Of a DNA stretch of 25,017 nt, positions 24,099 through 25,017 are shown in pieces. The stretch is from Lentisphaeria bacterium. Its GTDB lineage: Bacteria > Verrucomicrobiota > Lentisphaeria > Victivallales > UBA1829. A model generated the notes under the pieces. The model was not told where the DNA came from, made no database searches, and was given only the letters and a program-made list of their open reading frames with translations. Both the position numbers and the translations under genes were made by a program. The DNA is taken from the NCBI GenBank assembly GCA_019408975.1, contig DXVA01000021.1, positions 1 to 25,017 on the forward strand, given 5' to 3'. The number at the start of each line of letters is the position of its first letter. Position 1 is the stretch's first letter.

Positions 24099-25017
24099 GC
24101 GGTATTCTTTTTCTCCTGTTCCGAAAGTTTCCACTTCGGCAATCCATTTGCGTTTTTCAGTTTTCGGCAGAAATGATGCCTCGAAACTGTTTTTCGCCAA
24201 CTGAAGCAGATCACTGCGGTTCAAGTCGAACGTATCCGCACATATCTGCCAGTTGTCATTCAGATATGCCTGAAAATAAGCGGGATCGTCGGAGTTGACG
24301 GTAACGCATAATCCTGCATCAAGAAATTTTTTCAGCGGGTGCCGTTTCATATCTTTTACGACATTCAGCTTCAAATTGGATACCGGGCACAATGTCAACG
24401 GCGTCTGTGTTTGCGCAAGCTTTTTCAACAGGGCTGCATCGGCGGCACTGGCATTGCCGTGGTCAATACGATCCACTTGCAGAATTTCCAGCGCCTCTTT
24501 CACATAGGAGGCGGGCCCTTCCTCTCCTGCATGAACCGTTGTCCGGAATCCCCGCTCCCGACATGCGGAGTAATACCCCGCAAACCTGGAAGGCGGATTT
24601 CCTTTTTCCGCTCCTCCCATCCCGAAACCGGCAATGCGGTCATACCAGGGAGCAAGCTGTTTCACAATTTCCAAAGCATCTGTCCCGGTGCCGGTACGAA
24701 GCACGCTCGGCAGGTAGAAACATGAGATATGCTCCCTCATTTCATCTACGGCGCTCAGTATGCCTCCCAGGATTTCCTGAAGCCGGATTCCCCGCGCAAG
24801 AAAACTTTGCGGTCCCAGAAAAACTTCCGTATGCCGTACATTCTCCATGGCTGCCCGTTTCAGATAAGCTTTTGTCACATCATGAAAATCCGCTTCCGTC
24901 ATCATCACTTCACACCCTTTGAAATAGACCTCAAGGAAACCGGGCAGATCGCGGAAGGAATAAGCGCTGCGCAGTTCATCCGGCGATTTCCATTTCAATG
25001 GAATGCGGTTGCGTTCG
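24087..25017 (-). CDS. Adenine/adenosine deaminase (5' end beyond the window)
   Basis: About 309 residues are visible. The frame stays open to the right edge, and no true start is seen: a TTG at 24998 lies inside homologous sequence, so the first ~30-40 residues, including the expected HxH metal motif, lie outside. Family landmarks are EVFLGPQSFLARGI, GNPPSRFAGYY, the zinc-ligand and catalytic region HAGEEGP, RIDHGN, LCPVSNLKLNVV, and NSDDPAYF with the metal-binding Asp pair. The GP/PQ...ARG and SDDPAYF details favour the adenine deaminase-like branch of the adenosine deaminase family, but the substrate (adenine or adenosine) is not settled. The role is purine salvage in the cytoplasm. It is convergent with the aldo/keto reductase gene. 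Confidence 0.88.
   Translation of the reverse strand, partial: ERNRIPLKWKSPDELRSAYSFRDLPGFLEVYFKGCEVMMTEADFHDVTKAYLKRAAMENVRHTEVFLGPQSFLARGIRLQEILGGILSAVDEMREHISCFYLPSVLRTGTGTDALEIVKQLAPWYDRIAGFGMGGAEKGNPPSRFAGYYSACRERGFRTTVHAGEEGPASYVKEALEILQVDRIDHGNASAADAALLKKLAQTQTPLTLCPVSNLKLNVVKDMKRHPLKKFLDAGLCVTVNSDDPAYFQAYLNDNWQICADTFDLNRSDLLQLAKNSFEASFLPKTEKRKWIAEVETFGTGEKEYRNFA

Overview
The window looks like a chromosomal segment of a host-associated, polysaccharide-degrading bacterium, most likely of the Lentisphaerota (Victivallis-like). This is inferred from two type IV-prepilin-like genes outside any secretion operon, one with the H-X9-DG motif typical of the Planctomycetota-Verrucomicrobiota-Lentisphaerota group; from a very large secreted hydrolase beside a GntR/LacI hybrid regulator; and from GH130 and deacetylase-like genes. 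No rRNA, tRNA, CRISPR array, intact transposase or replication origin was seen.

Left region (1-6337, + strand) is a defence locus. It opens with the last 15 codons of what is probably hsdS, continues with a SIR2-domain protein and a HerA-type ATPase that overlap by 4 bp, and ends with a full-length type I restriction subunit HsdR that starts directly at the HerA stop codon. The SIR2-HerA pair (a known NAD-depleting anti-phage pair) thus sits inside a type I restriction-modification operon. It is clearly more AT-rich than the hsdS tail and most of hsdR. The last ~580 bp of hsdR are AT-rich again, suggesting a mosaic gene. hsdM and most of hsdS lie outside the window.

Middle region (6928-16465) is a carbohydrate locus. 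A polysaccharide-deacetylase-like gene (-) diverges from a GH130 mannoside phosphorylase-type gene (+). They are followed by a GntR/LacI regulator, an H-X9-DG prepilin-like protein and a 1523-aa secreted multidomain hydrolase. The promoter regions of the GH130 gene and the regulator gene are diverged copies of one ~147-bp module. Each copy has a TTGACA-17-TATAAT core and repeats phased at 10 bp, so the two genes are probably co-regulated, most simply by the regulator itself. The hydrolase ends in an SGNH domain whose conserved blocks occur in circularly permuted order: the GDSIT nucleophile block is at the extreme C-terminus, after the GTND and DGVHP blocks.

Right region (16485-25017) is mostly on the - strand: a short UvrA-family excinuclease-like ABC ATPase; then, transcribed in the order DUF4491 protein, catalase and a DUF454-prepilin fusion, an apparent three-gene operon. 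A + strand aldo/keto reductase with two 4Fe-4S motifs follows, preceded by a perfect MerR-type dyad promoter. Last is an adenine/adenosine deaminase (-) cut by the window edge.

The points most worth following up are the permuted SGNH domain, the SIR2-HerA cassette nested in the type I R-M operon, the DUF454-prepilin fusion, and the duplicated promoter module. All calls are from reading the sequence; no database search was possible.
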